Source: JAIBJN01 sp963775505
Lineage (GTDB): Bacteria > Actinomycetota > Thermoleophilia > Gaiellales > Gaiellaceae
Length of the DNA: 64,000 nt
NCBI GenBank assembly: GCA_963775505.1
Contig: CAVZIL010000007.1
Location: forward strand, 496,001-560,000
Direction of reading: 5' to 3'
Shown here: positions 7,522-15,426 of the stretch, piece by piece
How the letters are laid out: the number at the start of each line of letters is the position of its first letter
Numbering within the stretch: position 1 is the stretch's first letter
Translations under genes and position numbers: made by a program
The notes under the pieces: model-generated
What the model was told of the DNA's origin: nothing
Database searches by the model: none
Seen by the model: the letters and a program-made list of their open reading frames with translations, nothing else

Positions 7522-8952
7522 TCAGCGGGCGATCACGACGAGCCGCTCTTCGGTCATCTCGCGCACCGAGTAGCGCGGCCCCTCCTTGGTGTTCCCCGAC
7601 GCCTTTACGCCGCCGTACGGCATCTGGTCGGCGCGGAACGTCGGCGCCTCGTTGACGAGCACGCCGCCGAACTCGAGCGCGGACCCGGCCGCCATGGCCG
7701 TCTTGACGCTTCCCGTGAAGATGCCGGCCTGGAGGCCGTACTCGGTGCCGTTCGCGAGCTCGAAGGCCTCCTCGAGCGAGTCGTAGGGCGAGACGGTGCA
7801 GAGCGGGCCGAAGACCTCGAGGCACGAGACCTTCATCTTGGGGGTGACGTCGCCCAGCACCGTCGGCCTGAGCAGGCCCTCCTCGTTCGGCCCGCCGCCG
7901 GCGAGCACGGTGGCGCCCTGGGCCTTCGCTTCCTCGATCCAGTCGAGGATCCGCTCTTTCGCGTCCTCGTCGATCACGGGCCCGACGTCCGTCGCGTCCT
8001 CGGCGGGGTCGCCCACCTGGAGCGCCTCCACCCTGGGGAGGAAGCCCGCGAGGAACTCGTCGTGGGCTGAACGCGCCACGTAGATGCGCTGGACGGAGAT
8101 GCAGCTCTGGCCCGCGAAGGCGAACGCGTTCGCGGCGGTCTTCGCCGCGGCGTCCCCCACGTCCGCGTCGGCCTCGACGATCACCGGCGTGGCGTTCCCG
8201 AGCTCGAGCAGGACCTTCTTGCGCGCTGCGCGCTCGCGGAGCTTCCAGCCCACCTCGGCCGAGCCGGTGAAGCTGATGAGCCGCACGCGCTCGTCCGCGA
8301 CGAGGACGTCACCGATCTCGGAGGCGCGTCCGACCAGCACGTTGAGCCATCCCGGCGGCAGCCCGGCCTCGGCCTCGAGCTCGGCGAGCAGGAGCGCCGA
8401 GAGCGGCGTCTGGCTCGCCGGCTTGAGCACGACCGCGCAGCCCGCGGCCAGGGCGGGCGCGACCTTGTGCGCGACGAGGTTGAAGGGGAAGTTGAAGGGC
8501 GAGATGGCGCCGACGACCCCGATCGGCACCCGGGCCGTGTAGGCGACCTTGCCCACGCCGGCGGGGCTCGCGTCCATGGGAACGACGTCGCCCGCGAGCG
8601 TGCGCGCCTCGGCGGCCGCTGCCTGGAAGGTGGAGACGGCGCGTTCGGCCTCGACGCGGGCCGTCTTGATCGGCTTGCCCGCCTCGTCGCAGATCGTCCG
8701 TGCGATCTCCTCCTGCCGCTCGGCGACCAGGTCGGCCGTGCGGGCGAGGATCTCCGCGCGCGCGTATGCGGGAAGCGGCTCGGACATGGCGCGGGCCGCG
8801 GCGTCGACCGCGCGCTGCGACTCGGACGCGCCGGCTCGCGCCACGCGTCCGACCACGTCTCCGGAGTAGGGCGAGCGCACCTCGTGCCACTCGCCGGTCT
8901 CGACCCATTCGCCGTCCAGGAGGAGCTTTCGCTCGCGGGCCGTGACCGCCAT
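7522..8952 (-). CDS. NAD(P)-dependent aldehyde dehydrogenase
   Basis: 476-aa aldehyde dehydrogenase oxidising an aldehyde to an acid with NAD(P)+. Visible signatures are the coenzyme region VGAISPFNFPFNLVAHKVAP, the catalytic Glu in LLELGNATPVIVEAD, the nucleophilic Cys in FAGQSCISVQRIYV, and the C-terminal PYGGVKASGNTKEGPRYSV. The overall wording resembles the non-phosphorylating glyceraldehyde-3-phosphate, lactaldehyde and phosphonoacetaldehyde dehydrogenase branch; the substrate cannot be fixed from sequence alone. The ATG at 8952 is preferred over a TTG at 8964. It is divergent from a 3-hydroxyacyl-CoA dehydrogenase with 47 bases between starts, so the two may share a regulatory region. 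Confidence 0.9.
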   Translation of the reverse strand: MAVTARERKLLLDGEWVETGEWHEVRSPYSGDVVGRVARAGASESQRAVDAAARAMSEPLPAYARAEILARTADLVAERQEEIARTICDEAGKPIKTARVEAERAVSTFQAAAAEARTLAGDVVPMDASPAGVGKVAYTARVPIGVVGAISPFNFPFNLVAHKVAPALAAGCAVVLKPASQTPLSALLLAELEAEAGLPPGWLNVLVGRASEIGDVLVADERVRLISFTGSAEVGWKLRERAARKKVLLELGNATPVIVEADADVGDAAAKTAANAFAFAGQSCISVQRIYVARSAHDEFLAGFLPRVEALQVGDPAEDATDVGPVIDEDAKERILDWIEEAKAQGATVLAGGGPNEEGLLRPTVLGDVTPKMKVSCLEVFGPLCTVSPYDSLEEAFELANGTEYGLQAGIFTGSVKTAMAAGSALEFGGVLVNEAPTFRADQMPYGGVKASGNTKEGPRYSVREMTEERLVVIAR

Positions 8953-8999
8953 CCCGCTATTCAAGCACGTGGATGCGGAACCGGCGACAATCAGGCCGG

Positions 9000-9860
9000 A
9001 TGGGCGGGGCGGATGTTCGGAAGGTGGGAGTCGTGGGGCTCGGCACGATGGGCGCCGGGATCGCCCAGGTCTGCGTGCAGGCGGGAATCGAGACGGTCGG
9101 CCGCGAGGTGACCGAGGGGCTGTGCGAGCGCGCCCGCGAGCGGATCGCCCACTACCTCGGCCGCGGCGTCGACAAGGGCAGGCTCACCGCCGCGGACCGC
9201 GACGCGGCGCTCGCCCGGCTGACGACGACGACCGAGCTCGGCGACCTGGCGGACTGCGACCTGGTGATCGAGGCGATCGTCGAGGAGCTCGACGCGAAGC
9301 AGGAGCTCTTCCGCCTGCTCGACGGCGTCGTCGCGGAGTCCGCCGTGCTGGCGACCAACACGTCCGCCCTCTCCGTGACGGAGGTGGCGACGGCGACCGC
9401 CCACCCGGAGCGGGTCGTCGGCATGCACTTCTTCAACCCCGCGCCGGTCCTGCCGCTGGTCGAGGTCGTGCGCACCGAGCACGCGTCTCCCGACGCCGTC
9501 GACACGGCGTTCGCGCTCGCCGAGCGGCTGGGCAAGGAGCCGATCCGCTGCAACGACACGCCGGGCTTCGTCGTCAACCGGATCCTGATTCCGCTCCTGA
9601 ACGACTGTGTCCGCGTCCTCGACGAGGCGGGCGTCTCGCCGGCGGACCTCGACAAGGCGATGACGCGCGGCGTGAGCTGGCCGATCGGGCCGTGTGCGCT
9701 GATCGACCTGATCGGGGTCGACGTCCACGTCCACGCCTCGGAGGCGCTCCACGCCGCGCTCGGCGAGGCGCGCATGGCGCCGCCGGAGCGCCTCGTCCTC
9801 ATGCGCGACGAAGACAAGCTCGGCCGCAAGACCGGTGAGGGATTCTTCGTCTACGACTGA
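9000..9860 (+). CDS. 3-hydroxyacyl-CoA (3-hydroxybutyryl-CoA) dehydrogenase
   Basis: 286 aa, the size of stand-alone 3-hydroxybutyryl-CoA dehydrogenases rather than the large fused beta-oxidation proteins. The NAD-binding Rossmann motif is VGLGTMGAGIAQV. Then come TNTSALSVTEVA, the catalytic His in MHFFNPAPVLPLVEVV, the NDTPGFVVNRIL segment leading to the helical C-terminal domain, and RKTGEGFFVYD at the end. It interconverts 3-hydroxyacyl-CoA and 3-oxoacyl-CoA with NAD(P)H, in fatty acid breakdown or hydroxybutyrate metabolism. No thiolase or enoyl-CoA hydratase lies nearby. The ATG at 9000 precedes the Rossmann motif by a normal distance. Confidence 0.92.
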   Translation: MGGADVRKVGVVGLGTMGAGIAQVCVQAGIETVGREVTEGLCERARERIAHYLGRGVDKGRLTAADRDAALARLTTTTELGDLADCDLVIEAIVEELDAKQELFRLLDGVVAESAVLATNTSALSVTEVATATAHPERVVGMHFFNPAPVLPLVEVVRTEHASPDAVDTAFALAERLGKEPIRCNDTPGFVVNRILIPLLNDCVRVLDEAGVSPADLDKAMTRGVSWPIGPCALIDLIGVDVHVHASEALHAALGEARMAPPERLVLMRDEDKLGRKTGEGFFVYD

Positions 9861-9880
9861 CCGCTGCCAAGCAACGCGTG

Positions 9881-10342
9881 TTACTTGTCCAGCTCGGACT
9901 CGAGCCGGGCGGCCTCCGCGAGGACGACGTCGGCCTCCTCGGGAGTGAACGGACGGTCGGGGAACTCGACGTCGAGGACGAGCAGCGTGTCGTGCCCGCC
10001 GCCGATGGGCACGGCGATCTCGGAGCAGACGCGCTCGTCGGTCGTCATGTAGTCGGGATCCCGTCTGACGTCCGGGACGAGCTGGGGCTCCCGCGTTTCC
10101 GCCGCGCGCCAGCAGATGCCGCCCTGGTCGCGCCTCACCTCGTAGATCAGGCGTGCTCCGCCTTCCGCCGCGATCATGCGCAGCGCGTCGCCGACGCGGA
10201 GATGGCAGTAGATCTGAGCCTCGGGCAGCAGCTCGCCCAGGCGCTCGAGAGCGTGACGGCAGAGCTCCGTGACGCTCTCGTCTCGTTCGACCGGCATCCC
10301 GGCGACCGGCCGCGGGTCCGGGTACCCCTGGCCCGTGGGCAT
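9881..10342 (-). CDS. GAF-domain-like sensory protein
   Basis: 153 aa, ATG at 10342. After a short leader (MPTGQGYPDPRP) the protein is essentially one domain reading SVTELCRHALERLGELLP, LVPDVRRDPDYMTTDERV, SEIAVPIGGGHDTLLVLDVE and RPFTPEEADVVLAEAARL. This order of helix, exposed strands with the A-V-P-I-G motif, and terminal helix is characteristic of small GAF domains that bind ligands or signal by dimerising. No output domain is attached. It converges on the hydroxyacyl-CoA dehydrogenase. Ligand and partner unknown. Confidence 0.7.
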   Translation of the reverse strand: MPTGQGYPDPRPVAGMPVERDESVTELCRHALERLGELLPEAQIYCHLRVGDALRMIAAEGGARLIYEVRRDQGGICWRAAETREPQLVPDVRRDPDYMTTDERVCSEIAVPIGGGHDTLLVLDVEFPDRPFTPEEADVVLAEAARLESELDK

Positions 10343-10420
10343 TGCACCGCAGTATGCCGCAGGTCGCGGTCGTCCGAGGCGTCCGCGTCGTCCGGGGGCA
10401 TCCCTACGATCGTGGGGCAG

Positions 10421-10624
10421 ATGACGCTCTGCGCTCTCTGCCGCCGAAACCTCCTCGCCGGGGAGCGGTTTCGATACTGGCGGAGCGCCGAGGAACGGCA
10501 GGTGCCGCGGGTGGTCTGCCATCTCTGCGAGCCGACCGCGACGCGTGACGGCTGGTCCCGCACGGAGCGCCACGAGCGGGAGAACGCGGTCGGCCTGCGC
10601 GGTACCGTGCGCCTCGTGGCCTGA
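10421..10624 (+). CDS. Small CxxC...CxxC zinc-finger-like protein
   Basis: 67 aa. MTLCALCRRNLLAGERFRYW carries the first Cys pair and VCHLCEPTATRDGW the second, forming a likely treble-clef or ribbon zinc site. The C-terminus is basic. The ATG at 10421 is preceded by TACGAT (10405-10410) ten bases upstream, which could be a -10 element for a nearly leaderless transcript. It is divergent from the GAF gene. I recognise no named family; similar tiny Cys-pair proteins are common in actinobacteria. Supported mainly by the clear Cys pattern. Confidence 0.6.
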   Translation: MTLCALCRRNLLAGERFRYWRSAEERQVPRVVCHLCEPTATRDGWSRTERHERENAVGLRGTVRLVA

Positions 10625-10637
10625 GAGCTCAGACCGG

Positions 10638-10898
10638 CTAGGCCGCCAGCGACCGCGGGCCCCGGCGGCACCACGCGGCTCGTGGGTGGCGGCGCGCGAC
10701 GGCCGCCCAGACCGAGTCGCCCTCGAGCGCGCTGATCAGCCCGAGCGCGACCGCATGGCGGGTGGCGGCCACGACGGCGACGATCTCGGGCTCGAACCGG
10801 CGCTCGCCTCGCGGGGCGCGCTCGCAGGCGTCTGCGAGCGCCTCCAGGCGCGCCTCGAGGAGGCGCAGCGTGCGGTCATGCCGTGCCGGTTCGTCCAT
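10638..10898 (-). CDS. Small helical hypothetical protein
   Basis: 86 aa, ATG at 10898 (MDEPARHDRTLRLLEARLEA). Predicted mostly alpha-helical and Arg/Ala-rich, with the C-terminal stretch SVWAAVARRHPRAAWC. No domain recognised. It converges on the small zinc-finger gene with a 13-base gap. Plausible because it fills the space between two supported genes and begins with a reasonable start, but composition alone cannot exclude a chance reading frame in high-GC DNA. Confidence 0.45.
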   Translation of the reverse strand: MDEPARHDRTLRLLEARLEALADACERAPRGERRFEPEIVAVVAATRHAVALGLISALEGDSVWAAVARRHPRAAWCRRGPRSLAA

Positions 10899-10969
10899 CG
10901 GAGACCTCGCCGATGGTAGGGACGCCCGCGGACGCACCCGATCCGTCGCGGGTAACCTGCCCCACCGCC

Positions 10970-10998
10970 TTTACAGATTTCTTACAGACAGGTAATTG
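10970..10998 (+). promoter_or_regulatory. Pho-box-like direct repeat and candidate promoter
   Basis: Two TTACAG units 11 bases apart (10971-10976 and 10982-10987) sit in an A/T-rich island. Read on the minus strand, 10970-10987 is CTGTAAGAAATCTGTAAA, close to the PhoB-type pattern CTGTnAn-A/T4-CTGTnAn. The same stretch offers TTTACA (10970-10975), 17 bases, then TAATTG (10993-10998) as -35/-10 elements, placing the transcript start at or next to the ATG at 11006. Binding by the OmpR-type regulator encoded at 11589 is inference. Confidence 0.5.
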
Positions 10999-11005
10999 AA
11001 GTCTC

Positions 11006-11527
11006 ATGGCCCGACGAGATAGTTCTCTCCGAATGCGGCGAGTCCTGGTCCTGCTGACAGTCGCGGCTCTGGCGGCAGGCTTCGCCGAGGCCGCGTTCGG
11101 GTCGGTGCCCGTCCTGCTTCGAACCCCGGGAGCGGAGTACATCGAGTTGCAGAACGGGAACGGCCGCGCGGCCGTGATGCGGAGGGGCGCGCTCCTCGTG
11201 ACGATTGGCCGAGGCCGACTCCGGATCGTCGACCTTGGTCCCGGCCGTCCGCACCTGAATGACTCGTGCCAGCGTCGTGCGCGGCGGGTGAGCGCGCAGA
11301 CCCTCGAGATCCGGGGCCGCGACGTCCGGTGCTTGATCGCGTCGCAGGACGGTGGAAAGTGGCAGGTCATCATGCAAGGGCGCGGAATCAACGCGAGCGG
11401 CAGAGTGGCCGGATCGCTCACCCTCGATGCGTTCGACCGAGGACCAACCGGCAGGTACAGGATCGGCGAGCGGGGCTGGCGCTCATGGCCCCGACGTGCC
11501 GGCACCTATGGCCTCAACCGCAGGTAA
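11006..11527 (+). CDS. Secreted hypothetical protein
   Basis: 173 aa with an N-terminal signal peptide: a basic start followed by VLVLLTVAALAAGFAEAAFG, with likely cleavage after the Ala-rich end. The mature part is basic and beta-rich, with no recognised domain and two or three cysteines (NDSCQRRARR, VRCLIASQD). The ATG at 11006 is chosen; one at 11033 would also leave a signal peptide. It precedes the response regulator by 61 bases and could share its transcript. An A/T-rich Pho-box-like repeat lies directly upstream. Role unknown. Confidence 0.6.
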   Translation: MARRDSSLRMRRVLVLLTVAALAAGFAEAAFGSVPVLLRTPGAEYIELQNGNGRAAVMRRGALLVTIGRGRLRIVDLGPGRPHLNDSCQRRARRVSAQTLEIRGRDVRCLIASQDGGKWQVIMQGRGINASGRVAGSLTLDAFDRGPTGRYRIGERGWRSWPRRAGTYGLNRR

Positions 11528-11588
11528 GCCAGCGCGGGGCCGCCGGACTTCCGCCCTGCCGCCGGAAGGTGTGCGACCATACGGTGTC

Positions 11589-12296
11589 GTGGCCGGGAAG
11601 AAGCAGGCGATCCTCGTCGTCGAGGACGAGCCGAGCATCGCGTCGTTCGTCGGCATGTACCTCAAGCGGGCGGGTTTCCTCGTGCGCGTGGCCGGCACGG
11701 GCGGCGACGCCCTCGAGAAGGCGAGCGCCGACCCGCCGGCGCTGATCGTCCTCGACCTCATGCTCCCCGACCTCGACGGCATCGACGTCTGCCGCCGGGT
11801 TCGCCAGCGCTCCGACGTCCCAATCCTGATGCTGAGCGCCCGCGACGAGGACATCGACAAGATCATCGGCCTCGAGGTCGGCGCCGACGACTACCTGACG
11901 AAGCCGTTCAACCCGGGCGAGCTCGTCGCGCGCGTGAAGTCCATCCTGCGGCGCTCGGGCCCCGAGCGCCGCGAGTTCGTGAGCGAGGTCCTCGAGCACG
12001 GCGGCCTCCGTGTCGACGCCGGGCGCCGCGAGGTGACCGTCCACGGCGACGAGGTGCAGCTCGCGCCGAAGGAGTTCGACCTCCTCTGGGATCTCCTCGA
12101 CCATCGCGGGCTGGTGCTGACCCGGGACCAGCTGCTCGAACGCGTCTGGGGCTACACGTTCGCCGGCGACACGCGCACGGTGGACGTCCACGTTCGGCAG
12201 CTGCGGCGCAAGCTCGGCGAGGCGTGCCCGATCGTCACCGTCTGGGGCGTGGGCTACAAGGTCTCCCCGGAGCCGAAGGCCGCGCGCGCGTCCTGA
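11589..12296 (+). CDS. OmpR/PhoB-family response regulator
   Basis: 235 aa. The receiver domain has the acidic pair in ILVVEDEPS, the phospho-acceptor Asp in LIVLDLMLPDLDG, Ser in LMLSARDE and Lys in YLTKPFNPGEL. The C-terminal winged-helix domain has LAPKEFDLLWDLLDHRG and DVHVRQLRRKLGE. It should bind direct repeats as a dimer when phosphorylated. The GTG at 11589 leaves a normal-length receiver; an ATG about 80 bases upstream would add a basic tail overlapping the previous gene. Its partner is almost certainly the histidine kinase at 12478, from which it is separated by an inverted-repeat element. The promoter is probably shared with the secreted protein. Confidence 0.93.
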   Translation: MAGKKQAILVVEDEPSIASFVGMYLKRAGFLVRVAGTGGDALEKASADPPALIVLDLMLPDLDGIDVCRRVRQRSDVPILMLSARDEDIDKIIGLEVGADDYLTKPFNPGELVARVKSILRRSGPERREFVSEVLEHGGLRVDAGRREVTVHGDEVQLAPKEFDLLWDLLDHRGLVLTRDQLLERVWGYTFAGDTRTVDVHVRQLRRKLGEACPIVTVWGVGYKVSPEPKAARAS

Positions 12297-12300
12297 TGTA

Positions 12301-12462
12301 GTGCCCCTTCAGGCAATGCATACCCGCTTCTGCCCCGCGATCACGCGGCGCCTGACCCCACCCTCGTCCTTGCCAAGGCGTCCAGCCTTGGCCGCGGGCG
12401 AGTGCGGGCTCATGCTTGGTGCTCGCGACGCAGAAGCTGGGAGGCAATACCTGACGGGACAC
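12301..12462. mobile_element. MITE-like 162-bp inverted-repeat element flanked by TA
   Basis: The space between the regulator stop (12296) and the kinase ribosome-binding site is almost entirely one imperfect palindrome. The 44-base arm 12301-12344 matches the reverse complement of 12419-12462 at 34 of 44 positions without a gap. Arms begin GTGCCCC and end GGGACAC. Pairing continues inward less regularly to a perfect hairpin CCAAGGC (12373-12379) / GCCTTGG (12385-12391). Immediately outside lie TA (12299-12300) and TA (12463-12464), the target duplication typical of IS630/Tc1-type elements. No coding capacity. No second copy was seen in the window. It could instead be a structured intergenic RNA. 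Confidence 0.55.
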
Positions 12463-12477
12463 TAGTAGGAGGTCAGG

Positions 12478-13860
12478 GTGCTGCGCTCGCTGCGCTTCCG
12501 GCTTCCGGCGATCTTCCTCCTCGGCGTGCTGGTGGCGGCGCTCGTGACCGCGGCCATCGCAGTCCGGTTCTTCCAGGACGACACGCGCGAGCGAACGCTG
12601 GCAGAGCTGCGGCGCCAGGCGGAGGGGCTTGCCGAGCTGTACACGGCTCAGGCGACGATGAGCATCGACGAGGGCCTGCGGGCGCCCCGCTTCGCCCCTT
12701 CCTCCCTGGAGGAGGCGACCGGCTCGCGCCTCTACTACGCGGGGGTCGAGATCTTCCCGGGCCAGCTCTCGGGGCTGACGACGTTGCCGCTGAGCCTCCT
12801 CGACGAGGAGGCCCTGGACGCCGGGCGCGGGCAGACGTTCGATTTCCAGCCCCCGGGAATGGACCGCACCTATCTTGCGGCGGCGCATCCGATCCGGCTC
12901 GGCGAGGAGACCTTCGGGGCGATCATCGTCGCGAAGCCCCAGGCGGAGCTGCAGGCGCGGTGGATGGACCTGACGAGGCGCCTCGGCCTCGCCTTCCTGG
13001 CCGGGCTGGCGATCGCGCTCGGGCTGGTCTGGTACCTGAGCCGGCGCCTGACGAAGCCGTTGCTCGCCCTCTCCCGCGCCGCCGACGAGGTGGCGGAGAG
13101 ACGGTACGGCCCCGAGCTACCCGAGCCGAAGTCGGGCGACGAGATCAGCCATCTCACGGAGCGGTTTCGTGAGATGACCGAGAGCCTGGCGAAGGCCGAA
13201 GCGCACGAGCGCGACTTCCTGGTCCGCGTCTCGCACGAGCTGCGGACGCCGCTGACCGCCATCCGGGGCCACGTCGCCGCCCTCGGCGAGGGGCTTGCCG
13301 ACGATCCGGAAGCCACGGTCGCGTCGCTGGAAGTCATCCGCGCCGCGACGGATCGGCTGGCGCGGCTCGTCGGCGACCTGGTCGACCTCGCGCGGCTCGA
13401 GGCGCACAGCTTCACGCTGGACGAGCACGAGGTCGAGCTGAAGCGACTCGTCGAGCAGGGCTACCGGTCGTTTGCCGAGGAGGCCCGCCGCCGCGACATC
13501 CACTACGAGCTGACGCTGGCCAGCGACCCGGTCGTCCACACCGACGGAGACCGCGTCCTCCAGATCGTCTCCAATCTGCTCGCCAACGCCTTCTCGTGGA
13601 CTCCCGACGGCGGCTCGATCACGCTCGCCCTCTCGCAGGCGAACGGCTCGGTCTCGGTGGCGGTCACCGATTCGGGCCCGGGCATAGCGCCCGGCGATCG
13701 CGACCGGGTCTTCCGGCCCTTCGTCAGCGACAACGGCGGCGGCACAGGGTTGGGGCTCGCCATCTCGCGCGAGCTCGCGCAGGCCCTGGGCGGCGACCTG
13801 ACGCTGAACTCGGTGGTCGGGCGAGGATCGCGCTTCGAGCTGCGCCTGCCCTCGGGTTGA
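12478..13860 (+). CDS. Two-component sensor histidine kinase
   Basis: 460 aa. Membrane helix 1 (RLPAIFLLGVLVAALVTAAI), an extracytoplasmic sensor of about 120 aa, membrane helix 2 (LGLAFLAGLAIALGLVWYLS), a HAMP linker (RRLTKPLLALSRAADEVAER), HisKA with FLVRVSHELRTPLTAIRGH, and HATPase with NLLANAFSW, DSGPGIAPGDRDRVF and GGTGLGLAISRELA. The ATP-binding N box has Phe-Ser where many kinases have Val-Lys. The GTG start at 12478 has a strong ribosome-binding site, AGGAGG at 12467-12472. It pairs with the upstream OmpR-type regulator. The close ribosome-binding site lies just outside the inserted repeat element, so translation should be unaffected by it. Confidence 0.93.
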   Translation: MLRSLRFRLPAIFLLGVLVAALVTAAIAVRFFQDDTRERTLAELRRQAEGLAELYTAQATMSIDEGLRAPRFAPSSLEEATGSRLYYAGVEIFPGQLSGLTTLPLSLLDEEALDAGRGQTFDFQPPGMDRTYLAAAHPIRLGEETFGAIIVAKPQAELQARWMDLTRRLGLAFLAGLAIALGLVWYLSRRLTKPLLALSRAADEVAERRYGPELPEPKSGDEISHLTERFREMTESLAKAEAHERDFLVRVSHELRTPLTAIRGHVAALGEGLADDPEATVASLEVIRAATDRLARLVGDLVDLARLEAHSFTLDEHEVELKRLVEQGYRSFAEEARRRDIHYELTLASDPVVHTDGDRVLQIVSNLLANAFSWTPDGGSITLALSQANGSVSVAVTDSGPGIAPGDRDRVFRPFVSDNGGGTGLGLAISRELAQALGGDLTLNSVVGRGSRFELRLPSG

Positions 13861-13866
13861 TGCGGT

Positions 13867-14334
13867 CTACCGGGCCTGGACGCCGTCGATGCGGTAGAGA
13901 GCCGCACCCGGCCGTTCCTCGAGCGCCCGCTCGACGCGGTCGAGGATCCGCTCGGAGCGGTCGAGGCGCCGCTCGACGCCTCGCCAGCCCGAGGCGATCA
14001 GGTCGACGAGGAGCGCCAGGTCCTCGAGCCGGTCTCGACGCTCGGCCGCCAGCTCGGCCTGCAGCCCCTCGAGCCGGCGGACGAGCTGGCCGGTGAGCCC
14101 GCGCACCTCAGCGATCTGGCGCGCGACCGGCAGGACCTCCGCGTGCATCCCCTCCTCGATCGCGGCGCCCAGGCGCTCCGGGACCGTCGCCTCCAGCTCG
14201 GCGGCGGTGCGGGCAAGCCCGTCGAGGGCGCTCTCCGCCCGTTCGAGCGCCGCTTCGAGGTCGCTCCGGCTCGGCCCTTCCGCCCGGGCCTCCGCGAGGC
14301 GGGCGCGCGCCCGCTCCAGGGCTTCGCGATCCAT
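13867..14334 (-). CDS. Coiled-coil hypothetical protein
   Basis: 155 aa, ATG at 14334. Nearly the whole length is predicted helical, with heptad-like Leu/Ala spacing: ALERARARLAEARAEG, LEGLQAELAAERRDRLEDLA and RLDRSERILDRVERALEERP. No enzymatic motif, signal or membrane segment. It converges on the histidine kinase with six bases between stops and is divergent from queA with 31 bases between starts. Likely a scaffold or structural protein; function unknown. Confidence 0.6.
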   Translation of the reverse strand: MDREALERARARLAEARAEGPSRSDLEAALERAESALDGLARTAAELEATVPERLGAAIEEGMHAEVLPVARQIAEVRGLTGQLVRRLEGLQAELAAERRDRLEDLALLVDLIASGWRGVERRLDRSERILDRVERALEERPGAALYRIDGVQAR

Positions 14335-14365
14335 GGCGCGGAATCTACTCTTGGCGTCGGACCGC

Positions 14366-15308
14366 ATGAGAACCGCCGACCTCGACTACGACCTGCCGCC
14401 CGAGCTGATCGCGCAGCGGCCCCTGCCTCGACGCGACGAGTCGCGGCTTCTCGTGTACGACCGGAAGGCCGGCACGACCCGACACCGGCGCTTTCGCGAC
14501 CTGCCCGAAGAGCTTGACCCCGGGGCGGTCGTCGTCGTCAACGACACGCGCGTGCTCCCGGCACGCCTGCGCGTGCGGCGACCGTCCGGCGGCGAGGCCG
14601 AGGTGCTCCTGCTCGAGCCCGTGGACGATGGGCTCTGGGAGGCGCTCGCGCGCCCCACGAGGCGGCTCCGTGCGGGCATGCGCCTGGCGGAGGTCGAGCT
14701 CGTCGAGCACAGGGGCGACGGCCGGTGGCTCGTCCGGCTCGAGGGTCGTCCGGCCGGTGAGGCGCCGCTTGCCGCCCTACATCGTCGAGCCGCTCGCCGA
14801 CGCCGAGCGCTACCAGACGGTCTACGCGGCGGAGGAGGGCTCGGCCGCGGCCCCCACGGCCGGCCTGCACTTCACGGCGGACTTGCTCGCCCGGCTCGAC
14901 GTGGAGCGAATCACGTTGCACGTCGGACTGGACACGTTCCGGCCGGTGACGGCGGACGACCTGGAGCAGCACCAGATCCACAGCGAGCGCTACCGGGTCG
15001 AGGAGCAAGCCTGGGAGCGGATTCGACGCGCCGAGCGAGTCGTCGCCGTCGGGACGACGACGGTGCGCGTGCTGGAGTCGCTCGCGCGCGGCGCGCCGCT
15101 CGAGGGCCGCACGAGCCTCTTTGTGACCCCCGGCTTCGAGTTCGAACGGGTCGACGCCCTCGTGACGAACTTCCACCTGCCGCGCTCGACGCTGCTCGCG
15201 CTCGTGATGGCGTTCGCTGGCATGGAGGAGACGAGGCGCCTCTACCAGGCGGCGATCGAGGAGCGCTACCGCTTCTACTCGTTCGGCGACGCGATGCTGC
15301 TCCTGTGA
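14366..15308 (+). CDS. queA: tRNA preQ1 ribosyltransferase-isomerase QueA, frameshifted in this sequence
   Basis: QueA transfers the ribosyl part of SAM to preQ1-modified tRNA to give epoxyqueuosine. The first half reads in the frame of the ATG at 14366: DYDLPPELIAQRPLPRRDES and VVVVNDTRVLPARLRV. At PAGEAPL near 14768 the family sequence jumps to the next frame and continues LPPYIVEPLADAERYQTVYA, GSAAAPTAGLHFTADLL, HVGLDTFRPV and FVTPGFEFERVDALVTNFHL to the stop at 15308. One surplus base in ccgcttgccgccc (14766-14778) explains it; removing one T or G restores PLPPYI. Total length is then normal. tgt follows, consistent with a queuosine operon. The break could be real or a sequencing error. 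Confidence 0.88.
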
Positions 15309-15330
15309 CCGCCGCTCCCGTGTATTTGGT

Positions 15331-15402
15331 CCGGGGCACCCCATCCCACCACCCGCTTTCGAGCGTACCGTCGAGACGCGCGCGCGTGGGTCACGGACCG
15401 TG
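15331..15402 (+). repeat. Intergenic repeat, copy A
   Basis: About 72 bases between queA and tgt that match 57645-57717 at roughly 56 of 73 aligned positions. They share an identical 17-base core ccaccacccgctttcga (15346-15362 here) and a similar right end, gtgggtcacg here against gtgtgtcacg there. Both copies are intergenic. Possible meanings are a dispersed palindromic or regulatory element or a shared terminator. Here it ends 25 bases before the tgt start. Confidence 0.5.
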
Positions 15403-15426
15403 CCGGGATTCCGGCGGAAGCGCGAA

